Shown: one piece after another, positions 35,899 to 43,874 of the stretch
How the letters are laid out: the number at the start of each line of letters is the position of its first letter
Position numbering within the stretch: position 1 is the first letter of the stretch
Origin: Bradyrhizobium sp. Ghvi
GTDB taxonomy: Bacteria; Pseudomonadota; Alphaproteobacteria; Rhizobiales; Xanthobacteraceae
Length of the DNA stretch: 64,000 nucleotides
Direction: 5' to 3'
Assembly (NCBI RefSeq): GCF_900115265.1
Contig: NZ_FOVU01000007.1
Span: forward strand, 283,899 to 347,898
Program-made: the position numbers and the translations under genes
The notes under the pieces: generated by a model
Told to the model about the DNA's origin: nothing
Database searches by the model: none
Seen by the model: only the letters and a program-made list of their open reading frames with translations

Positions 35899-37010
35899 TG
35901 ATGATGCCCGGCGTCAAGAGGCTCGTCCTGGCCGGCGCATTGGCTGCGATTGCTGCCCTTGCGCTGTCGACGTTCATCGTCCATCCAGCCGCGGCTGCGA
36001 GCACTTGCGAGTCCGAATGTGGCTCGCCGACCCCCTATCCGTCACCAAGCCCCTCTCCGTCGCCGAGCCCATCACCGACCCCGAATCCGAATCCGTCACC
36101 GAGTCCCACGCCGACAGGTGCCGATTCCAGCGGCAACGCAGTCAATGGGCTCGCGGGCCAGCGCTTCAACCAGATGATCACCAACCGGGTGCTCGGAACG
36201 GTGCTGCTTGGCGTCAACGAGCAGGTCAATTGCAGCGACTGCGTCAGCGCGTTCGGCTCGGCGGGCTCGTTTTCGGCCGGCATCCACGGCCGCAAGGAAC
36301 TGACGCCCAATCTGTCGCTGCTGGCCGGTCTCGCCTACACGCAATACAGCGAGGGCAGCTACCACATCACCAGCGCGCCGATTGGCGCCTTCGCGCTACG
36401 CTATGATTTCACCGATTGGGGCTCGTCGCGTCCGTTCTTCGATGTCGGCACGATCCTGACTCCATGGGAGAAGGCGCGCTACACCCGCAGTTACAACACC
36501 AGCCTCGGCCCGGTGACGGTAACGAGCTCGACCAACGCCGCGAACTACGCAGTCTATGGCCGCGCCGGCTGGATGAGCCGCCTGTCACCGCGCGACGAGG
36601 TCGCGGCCTCCATCGAGGTCTGGCAGCTCTGGCAGCGCGTGTCGGGTTACGCGGACAACACGGCCGCATTCAATCCGTTCGACGCCACCGTTGCTGATGG
36701 CACCGACCGCACCAGCCTGGTCAAGATCGGCGGCCAATGGACCCATCTCTTCGCCGGCAATATCGAAACCAACCTCAATGGCGGCTGGGTGCAGTCGTTC
36801 GCCAGCCATAGCGGCATCGTCGCCACCGTGACCGGCGACGGCACGGTGGTGCCGACGATGGGCAACCAGGGCTGGTTCGAATATGGCGGCCGCCTCGGCT
36901 TCCGCGTGCAGAAGGGCTGGGTCGTGGACGTCTTTGCCAATGGCACGCTCGGGCCACAGCCGGTGGGCAACACCATCCACGGCGGCGTGGGGCTGCGGAT
37001 TAATTATTAG
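35898..37010 (+). CDS. Outer-membrane beta-barrel protein with Pro/Ser stalk
   Basis: A 370-residue exported protein. The signal peptide is residues 1-34. A short Cys pair (STCESECG) and a low-complexity linker of about 30 residues built from SPSP/TPNP units (DNA 36035-36115) follow. The remaining 290 residues alternate polar and hydrophobic residues in amphipathic strands (SLLAGLAYTQYSEGSY; NYAVYGRAGWMSRL; WFEYGGRLGFRVQKGW) and end in Tyr, as outer-membrane barrels do. It resembles autotransporter barrel domains without a long passenger. Translation is coupled to the FecR-domain gene (TGATG); an upstream GTG at 35886 is less likely. Confidence 0.8.
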   Translation: MMMPGVKRLVLAGALAAIAALALSTFIVHPAAAASTCESECGSPTPYPSPSPSPSPSPSPTPNPNPSPSPTPTGADSSGNAVNGLAGQRFNQMITNRVLGTVLLGVNEQVNCSDCVSAFGSAGSFSAGIHGRKELTPNLSLLAGLAYTQYSEGSYHITSAPIGAFALRYDFTDWGSSRPFFDVGTILTPWEKARYTRSYNTSLGPVTVTSSTNAANYAVYGRAGWMSRLSPRDEVAASIEVWQLWQRVSGYADNTAAFNPFDATVADGTDRTSLVKIGGQWTHLFAGNIETNLNGGWVQSFASHSGIVATVTGDGTVVPTMGNQGWFEYGGRLGFRVQKGWVVDVFANGTLGPQPVGNTIHGGVGLRINY

Positions 37011-37027
37011 GGCATGCAAACGGTCTC

Positions 37028-37142
37028 GTAGGGTGGGTTAGCCCTGCGATTGCGCAAAGCGCAATCGCAGGGCGTAACCCACCTCTTTCATCTCCGCGGT
37101 CACAGACGTGGTGGGTTACGCCTTCGGCTAACCCACCCTACG
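37028..37142. repeat. Palindromic intergenic repeat, family B copy 2
   Basis: A fuller copy than 28220-28331: GTAGGGTGGGTTAG at the left and CTAACCCACCCTACG at the right are inverted, with two internal hairpins (CTGCGATTGCGC / GCGCAATCGCAG and GTAACCCACC / GGTGGGTTAC). It fills the gap between convergent genes and may act as a terminator for both. Confidence 0.85.
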
Positions 37143-37157
37143 ACACCTGTGTTGCCG

Positions 37158-37646
37158 CTACGCCGCAGACTTGCCCTCGAACGCTCGCCGCAGGACCTCC
37201 ACATCCAGCTTCACCATCTTCATCATGGCCTGCATCGCGCGGGCGCCAGCGGCCCTATCCGGGCTCGACAGGAACTCGAACATCACCTTCGGCACCACCT
37301 GCCAGGCCACGCCCCAGCGGTCCCTGAGCCAACCGCACTGCTCTTCCTTGCCGCCATGAGCCAGGAACGCGTTCCAGACGCTGTCGACCTGAGCCTGATC
37401 GTCGCAATGGATCATCAGCGAGATCGCGTGGGTGTATTCCATTTTCATGCCGCCGTTGAGTGCGACGAGGGGCTGTCCGGCCACCGTGAACTCGACGACA
37501 AGCACCGAGCCCTCCTTGCCGGACGGACCATCCGATACGTTGCGCTGAACGTGCGTGATCGCTGAATTCGGTACGAGCGAGACGTAGAACTTCGCAGCTT
37601 CCTCGGCATCGCCGTTGAACCACATGCAGGGGACCAGCTTGGACAT
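37158..37646 (-). CDS. VOC-superfamily protein, PhnB-like
   Basis: A 162-residue single-domain protein: MSKLVPCMWFNGDAEEAAKF is the usual opening, with YTHAISLMIHCDDQAQVDSVWNAF and CGWLRDRWGVAWQVVP matching the PhnB/3-dmu-9_3-mt group. These form vicinal-oxygen-chelate dimers, but many lack a metal site and have no known reaction. It is followed downstream by repeat B copy 2. The VOC gene upstream (26-base gap) is on the same strand, so the two are probably cotranscribed. Confidence 0.87.
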   Translation of the reverse strand: MSKLVPCMWFNGDAEEAAKFYVSLVPNSAITHVQRNVSDGPSGKEGSVLVVEFTVAGQPLVALNGGMKMEYTHAISLMIHCDDQAQVDSVWNAFLAHGGKEEQCGWLRDRWGVAWQVVPKVMFEFLSSPDRAAGARAMQAMMKMVKLDVEVLRRAFEGKSAA

Positions 37647-37672
37647 CGTGAATGCTCCTCTTCAGATTTCGA

Positions 37673-38101
37673 TCAGGCGTTCGCCAAAACCGGCTTCGCA
37701 GGGACGGCTGCCATGTCCAGCCAGTTCACACCCCACATATGGCCGTCCGGATCCTCAAAGCTGCGGCCATACATGAAGCTGTATTCGTCCTTCGGGCTGG
37801 GATCAGCCACTCCGCCCGCAGCCTCGGCCCTGCCGACGATCTCGTCGACCTCGTTCCGGCTATCGGCGGACAGGCAGAACAGCGCCTGGTTCGAGGTCCT
37901 TGCGTCGGCGATCGGCTTCGGCGTGAATTGACGGAATTTGTCGTGGGTGGTCAGCATCGCGTAGATGGTCTCGGAAAAGACCATGCAGCTCGCCGTGTCG
38001 TCGCTGAATTGCGGGTTCCTGATCGCCCCGATCGCCTCGTAGAAGGCAGTCGCTCGCCTGAGATCGGTCACCGGCAGATTGAGGAAAATCATCCTGGGCA
38101 T
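37673..38101 (-). CDS. VOC-superfamily (glyoxalase/bleomycin-resistance-like) protein
   Basis: A 142-residue protein beginning MPRMIFLNLPVTDLRRATAF and ending with SFEDPDGHMWGVNWLDM, the DPDGH/W motif of the glyoxalase fold. The start at 38101 was chosen because the 39 codons upstream carry no recognisable domain. It precedes the PhnB-like gene on the same strand. The domain may bind a metal or an electrophile. The substrate is unknown. Confidence 0.85.
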   Translation of the reverse strand: MPRMIFLNLPVTDLRRATAFYEAIGAIRNPQFSDDTASCMVFSETIYAMLTTHDKFRQFTPKPIADARTSNQALFCLSADSRNEVDEIVGRAEAAGGVADPSPKDEYSFMYGRSFEDPDGHMWGVNWLDMAAVPAKPVLANA

Positions 38102-38230
38102 CAAAAGCTCCTTGGGTGGGTTCTGCCCAAGGACGGACGGCCGGGCTGCCACCCGACACCGCTTCAGAATAATTTTTTGCGCGCTATCTGCGAGGCTCGA
38201 TGGCACCGAACCCCGCACGGCTTGGCCAGC

Positions 38231-38743
38231 TTACGTCTTCTCGTTCGGATCGCGATGAACAGGGTCGATCCACAACACGGTCTCGGGCTTCTCGACCGGC
38301 TCGATGTCGAGGTTGATCGCGACCGCCTCCCCGTCGCTGCGCACCAACACACATTCCAGCACCTCGTCGGGGCTGGCGTTGATCTCCTGGTGCGGCACGT
38401 AGGGGGGCACGAAGATGAAATCCCCGGGGCCGGCCTCGGCGGTGAACTGCAGGCTCTCGCCCCAGCGCATCCGCGCCTTGCCCTTCACCACATAGATGAC
38501 GCTTTCGAGATGGCCGTGATGATGGGCGCCGGTCTTGGCGTCCGGCTTGATGCTGACCGTGCCTGCCCACAGTTTCTGGGCGCCGACGCGGGCGAAGTTG
38601 ATCGCGGCGGCGCGGTCCATGCCCGCGGTCGAGGGCACGTTGGTGTCGAGCTGATTGCCGGGAATGACGCGGACGCCGTCATGTTTCCAGCGATCGTCGT
38701 GATCGTGGTCATGGTGAGAATGCGAGTGATCATGGCCGGTCAT
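38231..38743 (-). CDS. Cupin-domain protein with His-rich N-terminus
   Basis: A 170-residue protein. Residues 1-22 hold eight His and several Asp (GHDHSHSHHDHDHDDRWKHD), a likely metal-binding tail. The cupin barrel follows: motif 1 is KTGAHHHGHLESVIYVVKGKA (split at residue 71 onward) and motif 2 is PGDFIFVPPYVPHQEINAS, supplying three His, a Glu and a further His for one metal ion. The start ATG lies in GGCCAT context 129 bases upstream of the oppositely transcribed CsbD gene. Function (enzyme or sensor) is unknown. Confidence 0.85.
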   Translation of the reverse strand: MTGHDHSHSHHDHDHDDRWKHDGVRVIPGNQLDTNVPSTAGMDRAAAINFARVGAQKLWAGTVSIKPDAKTGAHHHGHLESVIYVVKGKARMRWGESLQFTAEAGPGDFIFVPPYVPHQEINASPDEVLECVLVRSDGEAVAINLDIEPVEKPETVLWIDPVHRDPNEKT

Positions 38744-38817
38744 ATTCTCGTGCTTTCTGTTGGTTCCGTGCGCGGCAAGCTAGCCCAAAGCTGCATGCGC
38801 AAGCCATAGCAAAATCG

Positions 38818-38842
38818 GAACCCTCGTAGCCGCCAGACGTTG
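38818..38842 (+). promoter_or_regulatory. EcfG (general stress response) promoter
   Basis: GGAAC (38818-38822), exactly 16 bases, then CGTT (38839-38842). This is the consensus of promoters read by the alphaproteobacterial stress sigma factor EcfG, and it sits 30 bases before the CsbD start codon. CsbD-like genes are typical members of that regulon. Confidence 0.78.
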
Positions 38843-38872
38843 TCCTCGCTGGTAAACTGCAAGGAGAGTTTC

Positions 38873-39091
38873 ATGGGTAGCACGACCGACAAGATCAAAG
38901 GCAACGCCAACGAAGCCATCGGCAAGGCCAAGCAGGGTATCGGTGAAGCCACCGGCTCCGAACGCATGAAGGGCGAAGGTGCGGTCCAGGAGGTGAAGGG
39001 CAAGGGCCAGCAGGCCATGGGCGATGCCAAGGACGCCGCCAAGGATGCGATTGATCGCGCCGCCGCATCAGCACGTCGCGCGACGGAGTAA
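38873..39091 (+). CDS. CsbD-family stress protein
   Basis: A 72-residue hydrophilic protein: MGSTTDKIKGNANEAIGKAK, then GIGEATGSERMKGEGAVQEV. This is the CsbD domain, rich in Lys, Gly and Ala with a helical C-terminus. CsbD proteins accumulate in stress and stationary phase; the molecular function is unknown. The ATG at 38873 has AAGGAG before it. Control by EcfG is indicated by the promoter at 38818-38842, and a textbook terminator follows. Self-contained unit. Confidence 0.92.
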   Translation: MGSTTDKIKGNANEAIGKAKQGIGEATGSERMKGEGAVQEVKGKGQQAMGDAKDAAKDAIDRAAASARRATE

Positions 39092-39111
39092 CCCCAGTCT
39101 GACTGAATGTG

Positions 39112-39140
39112 AAAAGACCGGCCGAAAGGCCGGTCTTTTT
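39112..39140 (+). terminator. Strong terminator of the CsbD gene
   Basis: AAAAGACCGGCC and GGCCGGTCTTTT form a perfect 12-bp stem around a GAAA tetraloop, running into TTTTT. It lies 21 bases after the stop codon. Because the stem starts with AAAA it could also terminate on the opposite strand. Confidence 0.95.
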
Positions 39141-39160
39141 GTTTGTGTTGAGCTCTGTCC

Positions 39161-39242
39161 GTCATAGCCGGGCTTGACCCGGCCATCCACGTCTTGGCCA
39201 CACGAACGAAGTACGTGGATGCCGGGGACAAGCCCGGGTGAC
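39161..39242. repeat. Palindromic intergenic repeat, family A-like (diverged)
   Basis: GTCATAGCCGGGCTTG at the left faces CAAGCCCGGGTGAC at the right, with an inner CATCCACGT / ACGTGGATG pair. Architecture matches family A, but the sequence has diverged. It lies between the CsbD terminator and the end of the FKBP gene. Confidence 0.75.
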
Positions 39243-39251
39243 GGCCGAAGA

Positions 39252-39716
39252 TTATTTCACGCCAAGCAATTCGACATCGAACACCAACGTCGCATTCGGC
39301 GGGATCACGCCGCCGGCCCCGCGCGCGCCGTAGCCGAGCTGCGGCGGGATGATCAGCGTGCGCTTGCCGCCGACCTTCATCGTGGCAACCCCCTCGTCCC
39401 AACCGCCGATGACGCGACCCTTACCGATCGGGAATTCGAACGGCTCGTTGCGATCGACGGACGAGTCGAATTTCTTGCCCTTCTGGCCGTTCTCGTAGAG
39501 CCAGCCGGTGTAGTGCATCACGCAGATCTGGCCGGGCTTCGGCGAGGCGCCGGTGCCGACGACGCTATCGGTGATCTGCAATCCTGAAGCTGTGGTCATG
39601 GTCTTTCCTGCGGTCTGGGCCGAGGCCGTGGTGGAAACGAATATCGATGCGCTGCCGATCGACGTGATCGCGAGTGCCGACATGATGGCGAGGAGCATGC
39701 GCTGAAAACGCTGCAT
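39252..39716 (-). CDS. Periplasmic FKBP-type peptidyl-prolyl isomerase
   Basis: A 154-residue exported foldase. The signal peptide covers residues 1-34 (ends TTASAQ). The FKBP domain follows: CVMHYTGWLYENGQKGKKFDSS, then PFEFPIGKGRVIGGWDEGVA, and LIIPPQLGYGARGAGGVIPPNATLVFDVELLG (given as consecutive segments of residues 65-153). The active-site residues Tyr, Phe/Asp, Trp (GGWDEG), Tyr (LGYG) and Phe are present. It catalyses proline isomerisation of periplasmic proteins. Monocistronic between a repeat and the oxidoreductase genes. Confidence 0.93.
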   Translation of the reverse strand: MQRFQRMLLAIMSALAITSIGSASIFVSTTASAQTAGKTMTTASGLQITDSVVGTGASPKPGQICVMHYTGWLYENGQKGKKFDSSVDRNEPFEFPIGKGRVIGGWDEGVATMKVGGKRTLIIPPQLGYGARGAGGVIPPNATLVFDVELLGVK

Positions 39717-39777
39717 AAGACACCTTCCGTTTGAGGCCGAAGGTGTCTAGCGCAACGAGCCCATGGTTTCCACCCCT

Positions 39778-42069
39778 TTAGACCTCGATATTTTCCAGCC
39801 GCACCGGCAGCTTGCGAATGCGCTGGCCGGTGGCGTGATAGATCGCGTTGCAGATCGCCGCGTTGGTGCCGACGTTGGCGAGCTCGCCAAGCCCCTTCGC
39901 GCCAGCCGGGTTGATGTGATCGTCCTGCTCGGAGATCAGGATCACCTCGACACCAGGCACATCCGCATTCACGGGCACGAGATAGTCGGCAAAATTGTCA
40001 TTGACGTAGCGCGCGGTGCGTTCGTCGATCTCGGTGGCCTCCAGCAGCGCCGAGGACATGCCCCAGATCAGACCGCCCATGAGCTGGCTCCGCGCCGTGC
40101 GCGGATTCAAGATGCGGCCAGCCGCGAAGGCGCCGACCAGCCGGGGGCAGCGAATCTCGTGGGTGAAGCGGTTGACGCGGACCTCGACGAACTCGGCACC
40201 GAAGGCATAGGCGATCTTGTCCTTCATGGCGGCGCCGCCGACCAGCCGCGCGTGGCCGCTATGCATGGCTTTGAAGGAATCCAGCGGCGCGCCTTCCGGC
40301 TTCCACTCGCCATATTCCTCGACCACACCAACCCCGAGCGCGTCGAACGCCTTCTCCAGATCGAGTGGACGATCACTCTTTGCCGCTTGGGTCGTCGGCG
40401 TCTGGCCGATGCCGACCGTTTCCTTGGCCTTGTCCGTGAGGCTTTCGTTCGGCATCAACGCCTTGAACAATCTTTGGCGGACCTGGTCGCATACCATCAT
40501 CACCGCCGAGCACGTGCTCGCCGTGGAATTGGAGCCACCCGCGACCGGAGCTGGCGGCAGGTCGCTGTCGCCGATAAAGACGGAGACCTTCTCCAAGGGA
40601 ACACCGAGCCGCTCGGACGCGGTCTGGGCGATGATGGTATAGGCGCCGGTGCCGATCTCATGGCCGGCGATCTCGACGCGGGTGCGACCGTCGCGCTGCA
40701 GACGTACGCGCGCCGCCGACGGCGCCATCTGCGTCGGATAGCAGGTGGCCGCGCAGCCATAGCCGATCAACCAGTCGCCATCGGACATGGATTTCGGCGC
40801 GGCCGAGCGCTGAGCCCAGCCGAAGGCTTTGGCCGCTTCGTCGAAACACGCCATCAGCGCGCGCGATGTATAGGGCTTGCCGCCAATCGGCTCGTTGATG
40901 GTGTCGTTGACGCGGCGGAGCTCGACCGGATCCATATTGAGCTTCACGGCAAGCTCGTCCATCGCGCTCTCCAGCGCGAACAGATACGGCACCTCCGGCG
41001 GCGAGCGCATGAAGCCCGGCGTGTTGCGGTCGGCCCTCACGATCGACACCAGGCTGTCGACATTCGGGCAGGCATAGAGCCGCGTGGTGGTCTTGGTACC
41101 GCCGACGCAATAGGGATCGGCGCGCGAGGAGACCTCGGCGCCTTCGTGCCTGAGCGCGACGAGCTTGCCGTCCCGGCTCGCGCCGAGCTTGATCTCGTGC
41201 CGCGTCTCGGCGCGATAGGTTGCGATGGTAAAACCCTGGTCGCGGGTCGGGACCAGCTTGATCGGCCGGTTCAGCCGCCTCGCGATACCGGCGATGATGG
41301 CGGTCCGCGGCGTCATCGAGCCACGCGAACCAAAGCCACCGCCGACGTAGGGATTGACCACCCTCACCTTGTCGGCATCGATGCCGAGCTGCTCGGCAAC
41401 GCCGTTCTTCAGGCCATAGACATACTGGCTTGGCTCGTAGATGACGAGATCGTCGCCCATCCAGACGCAACTCGTCGAAAACAGCTCCATCGGATTGTGG
41501 TGCTGCGTGGGGGTATCGTACGAAGCGGTGAGCTTCACCTCGGCCTCGTCGAATGCCTTGGCGAAATCGCCGACTTGTGGGTCTTCCTTGAATTGCCCGT
41601 TCTGGCCTTTCGCTGCGGCTTTCGTCGTTCCCGGCGAGTCGAAGCTCGCAGCCGGCGTGATCGCCGTGTAGCTGACCTTGACTCGATTGGCCGCCTCGCG
41701 CGCGGCCTCGTAGCTCTCCGCGACGACCACCGCGATGATTTCTCCGTCATGGGCGACGTCCGCCGATTTCAGCGGCTGGATCGTGGTGCCGGCATAACCA
41801 CCATTGCTGAAGAGTTTCGATTCCTTCAGCTTGGGCGCATTCTGGTATGTGACAATGTCGATCACGCCACGCACGCGTTTGGCGTCGTCGAGTTCGAAGC
41901 TGTTGATGCGGCCTTTAGAGATTGCGCTGGTGACCAGGAACGCATAGGCCGGATTGTCCAGCGGCATGTCGGAGCCGTAGGTCGCCCGCCCCGTGACTTT
42001 TGCGACCGCATCATAGCGCGGCACGGGCTGCCCCATATTCGCCTTCGGCTCGGGAGCTGCAGCGGTCAT
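39778..42069 (-). CDS. Molybdenum-binding subunit of a PaoABC-like aldehyde oxidoreductase
   Basis: A 763-residue subunit of the xanthine oxidase family binding molybdopterin. PYVGGGFGSRGSMTPRTAII is the pterin-contacting loop, GHEIGTGAYTIIAQ and GSNSTASTCSAVMM follow, and AKGLGELANVGTNAA carries the essential Glu near the C-terminus. It is the third gene of FeS-FAD-Mo (PaoA-B-C order). The Tat signal on the FeS subunit implies that the assembled complex is periplasmic. It probably oxidises aldehydes to acids. The XdhC/PaoD-like chaperone needed for cofactor insertion is not in the window. Confidence 0.9.
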   Translation of the reverse strand: MTAAAPEPKANMGQPVPRYDAVAKVTGRATYGSDMPLDNPAYAFLVTSAISKGRINSFELDDAKRVRGVIDIVTYQNAPKLKESKLFSNGGYAGTTIQPLKSADVAHDGEIIAVVVAESYEAAREAANRVKVSYTAITPAASFDSPGTTKAAAKGQNGQFKEDPQVGDFAKAFDEAEVKLTASYDTPTQHHNPMELFSTSCVWMGDDLVIYEPSQYVYGLKNGVAEQLGIDADKVRVVNPYVGGGFGSRGSMTPRTAIIAGIARRLNRPIKLVPTRDQGFTIATYRAETRHEIKLGASRDGKLVALRHEGAEVSSRADPYCVGGTKTTTRLYACPNVDSLVSIVRADRNTPGFMRSPPEVPYLFALESAMDELAVKLNMDPVELRRVNDTINEPIGGKPYTSRALMACFDEAAKAFGWAQRSAAPKSMSDGDWLIGYGCAATCYPTQMAPSAARVRLQRDGRTRVEIAGHEIGTGAYTIIAQTASERLGVPLEKVSVFIGDSDLPPAPVAGGSNSTASTCSAVMMVCDQVRQRLFKALMPNESLTDKAKETVGIGQTPTTQAAKSDRPLDLEKAFDALGVGVVEEYGEWKPEGAPLDSFKAMHSGHARLVGGAAMKDKIAYAFGAEFVEVRVNRFTHEIRCPRLVGAFAAGRILNPRTARSQLMGGLIWGMSSALLEATEIDERTARYVNDNFADYLVPVNADVPGVEVILISEQDDHINPAGAKGLGELANVGTNAAICNAIYHATGQRIRKLPVRLENIEV

Positions 42070-42071
42070 GG

Positions 42072-43088
42072 TCAGATCTCCATCGTTACGGCCTGCTGGA
42101 GCGCGCGTGCTACCACGCGCTTGCCGAGCGCGATCTTGAAACCGTTGTGCTGGCGCCCCCTGGCGTCTGCAAAAGCGGCATCGGCGGCGCGCTGCGCCAG
42201 AGCGTCGTCAAACCTTTGGCCCTTCAGCAGCGCTTCCGCCTCGCGCGCACGCCAAGGCACTGTGGCAACACCGCCAAGCGCGACGCGAGCATCACTGATG
42301 GTGCCGTCCTGTACGTCGAGCGCGACCGCGGCCGACGAGAGTGCAAATTCATAGGACTGGCGGTCGCGCGCCTTCAGATAGACCGAGCGTGGCCAGCGGC
42401 CGGGAATGACGAACGCCGAAATCAACTCGCCCGGTTGAAGGGTAGTCTCGATCTCGGGCGTGTTGCCGGGGGCCTTGTGCAGCTCCGCAAACGGCATGCT
42501 GCGGGTGCCGGATCTACCGGTAATCTCGATCGAGGCGTCCAGCGCAATCAGCGCCTGGGCAAAATCGCCGGGATAGGTGGCGATGCACTGGTCCGAAGTG
42601 CCGAGTACCGCATGCATGCGGTTGACGCCATCCATCGCGGCACAGCCGGAGCCGGGATTGCGCTTGTTGCAATTCTCGTAGGAGACGTCGCGGAAATAGC
42701 TGCAGCGCGTCCGCTGCATCACGTTGCCGCCGAGCGTCGCCATATTGCGAAGCTGGGCGCTGGCCGCGAGTTTCAAGGAGTTTGCTACGACCGGATAGTT
42801 GCGCTGGATCTCATCATGCGCGGCGACATCGGACATTTTCGCGAGCGCGCCGAGGCGGAGGCTCTCACCGCCGGGATCGACTGCCGACCAGCCCTCCGAA
42901 AGCGGATTGATGTCGACGATCGCGGCGGGCCGCATCACGTCGAGCTTCATCAAATCGATCAGCGTGGTGCCGCCGGCAAGCGGCTGTGCGGCTGCCTTTG
43001 TCAGCGGATTGTTGGCGGCCGCGGCGGCGCTAAGCACCTGCACGGCCATATCAGGGTCTGTCACCCTCTGATATGAAAACGGTCGCAT
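42072..43088 (-). CDS. FAD-binding subunit of a PaoABC-like aldehyde oxidoreductase
   Basis: A 338-residue subunit of the CO-dehydrogenase medium-chain type. The first FAD motif is AQPLAGGTTLIDLMKLDV (about residue 36) and the second is ATLGGNVMQRT (about residue 117). Immediately after it lie Cys residues in RCSYFRDVSYENCNKRNPGS-GC, the extra segment that in PaoB holds a [4Fe-4S] cluster. This insertion marks the PaoABC subgroup rather than ordinary xanthine dehydrogenases. Two bases separate it from the Mo-subunit gene. Confidence 0.9.
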   Translation of the reverse strand: MRPFSYQRVTDPDMAVQVLSAAAAANNPLTKAAAQPLAGGTTLIDLMKLDVMRPAAIVDINPLSEGWSAVDPGGESLRLGALAKMSDVAAHDEIQRNYPVVANSLKLAASAQLRNMATLGGNVMQRTRCSYFRDVSYENCNKRNPGSGCAAMDGVNRMHAVLGTSDQCIATYPGDFAQALIALDASIEITGRSGTRSMPFAELHKAPGNTPEIETTLQPGELISAFVIPGRWPRSVYLKARDRQSYEFALSSAAVALDVQDGTISDARVALGGVATVPWRAREAEALLKGQRFDDALAQRAADAAFADARGRQHNGFKIALGKRVVARALQQAVTMEI

Positions 43089-43092
43089 ACGC

Positions 43093-43707
43093 CTAACCTT
43101 TCATGATCTCGGGCGCGGCCTGCTTGATGGCAGCGACGATGTTGGGATAGGCGGCACAGCGGCAGATGTTGCCGCTTATGTACTCGCGGATGTCGGCATC
43201 GCTGCCGGCGTGCCCCTCCTTCACGCAAGCGATCGCCGACATGATCTGGCCAGGCGTGCAATAGCCGCATTGGAAGGCATCGTTGTCGATGAAGGCCTGC
43301 TGCATCGGATGCAAATGGTCGTCGGTCGCAAGGCCTTCGATGGTCGTGATCTCCTGCCCTTCGGCCGCAAGCGCCAACGTCAGGCACGACACCACGCGGC
43401 GGTCTCCGATCAGCACGGTACAGGCGCCGCATTGACCGTGATCGCAGCCTTTCTTGCTGCCGGTGAGCTTGAGATGTTCGCGCAGGGCATCCAGCACCGT
43501 GGTTCGCGCATCGAGGCTCAGGCGCTTGTCCTTGCCATTCACCCGCAACGTGACGTCGACGGGAAGCGATGGATCCTGCGCCGTCACCGGCCGCGCGTCC
43601 TGCGCGGCCGCGCGCGCCGTCATCGGAACAAGAGCGCTACCGGCAGCGCCCGCCATGAAGGCGCGCCTGTCGAATCCGGACGATCGGGAACTTGAATGTT
43701 CGGGCAT
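43093..43707 (-). CDS. Tat-exported [2Fe-2S] subunit of a PaoABC-like oxidoreductase
   Basis: A 204-residue subunit with two [2Fe-2S] clusters. The plant-type cluster is CDHGQCGACTVL plus a later Cys in VVSCLTLA, and the second cluster is in CGYCTPGQIM and CRCAAYPN. The N-terminus is a twin-arginine signal (DRRAFMAGAAGSALVPM), as in E. coli PaoA/YagT, which carries the whole folded complex to the periplasm. Start placed at MPEHSSSRSS (43707); the longer frame upstream lacks a plausible start. First gene of the operon, with only four bases before the FAD-subunit gene. Confidence 0.92.
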   Translation of the reverse strand: MPEHSSSRSSGFDRRAFMAGAAGSALVPMTARAAAQDARPVTAQDPSLPVDVTLRVNGKDKRLSLDARTTVLDALREHLKLTGSKKGCDHGQCGACTVLIGDRRVVSCLTLALAAEGQEITTIEGLATDDHLHPMQQAFIDNDAFQCGYCTPGQIMSAIACVKEGHAGSDADIREYISGNICRCAAYPNIVAAIKQAAPEIMKG

Positions 43708-43803
43708 GGACGGCCTCCGCCGCTGGTCTGCAACAAGCAGCGCGCGCCCGCGCCACTCATCGCCCCATAACCTCAAGCAATGAGCTCCGTTCCGCACAAG
43801 AAA

Positions 43804-43832
43804 GGGCGACGCAGCAAGATGCCGCGTCGCCC
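43804..43832 (-). terminator. Terminator of the gamma-glutamyltransferase-like gene
   Basis: On the minus strand GGGCGACGC (43832-43824) pairs with GCGTCGCCC (43812-43804) across an 11-base loop, followed by TTTCTTG. It lies 42 bases after that gene's stop and isolates it from the oxidoreductase operon downstream. Confidence 0.75.
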
Positions 43833-43874
43833 TCGTCAACTTTTCCTGATCCCGTGCGAGGAACCTCGCGACGA

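Noticed and set aside
36035..36115. Tandem hexamer-like DNA repeats possibly of CRISPR or satellite type
   Set aside because: The repetition encodes the Pro/Ser stalk of the barrel protein in frame; it is a low-complexity protein linker.
39763..42354. An 863-codon open frame opposite the Mo-subunit gene
   Set aside because: It is a shadow of the oxidoreductase gene; the His/Arg-rich translation shows no family feature.
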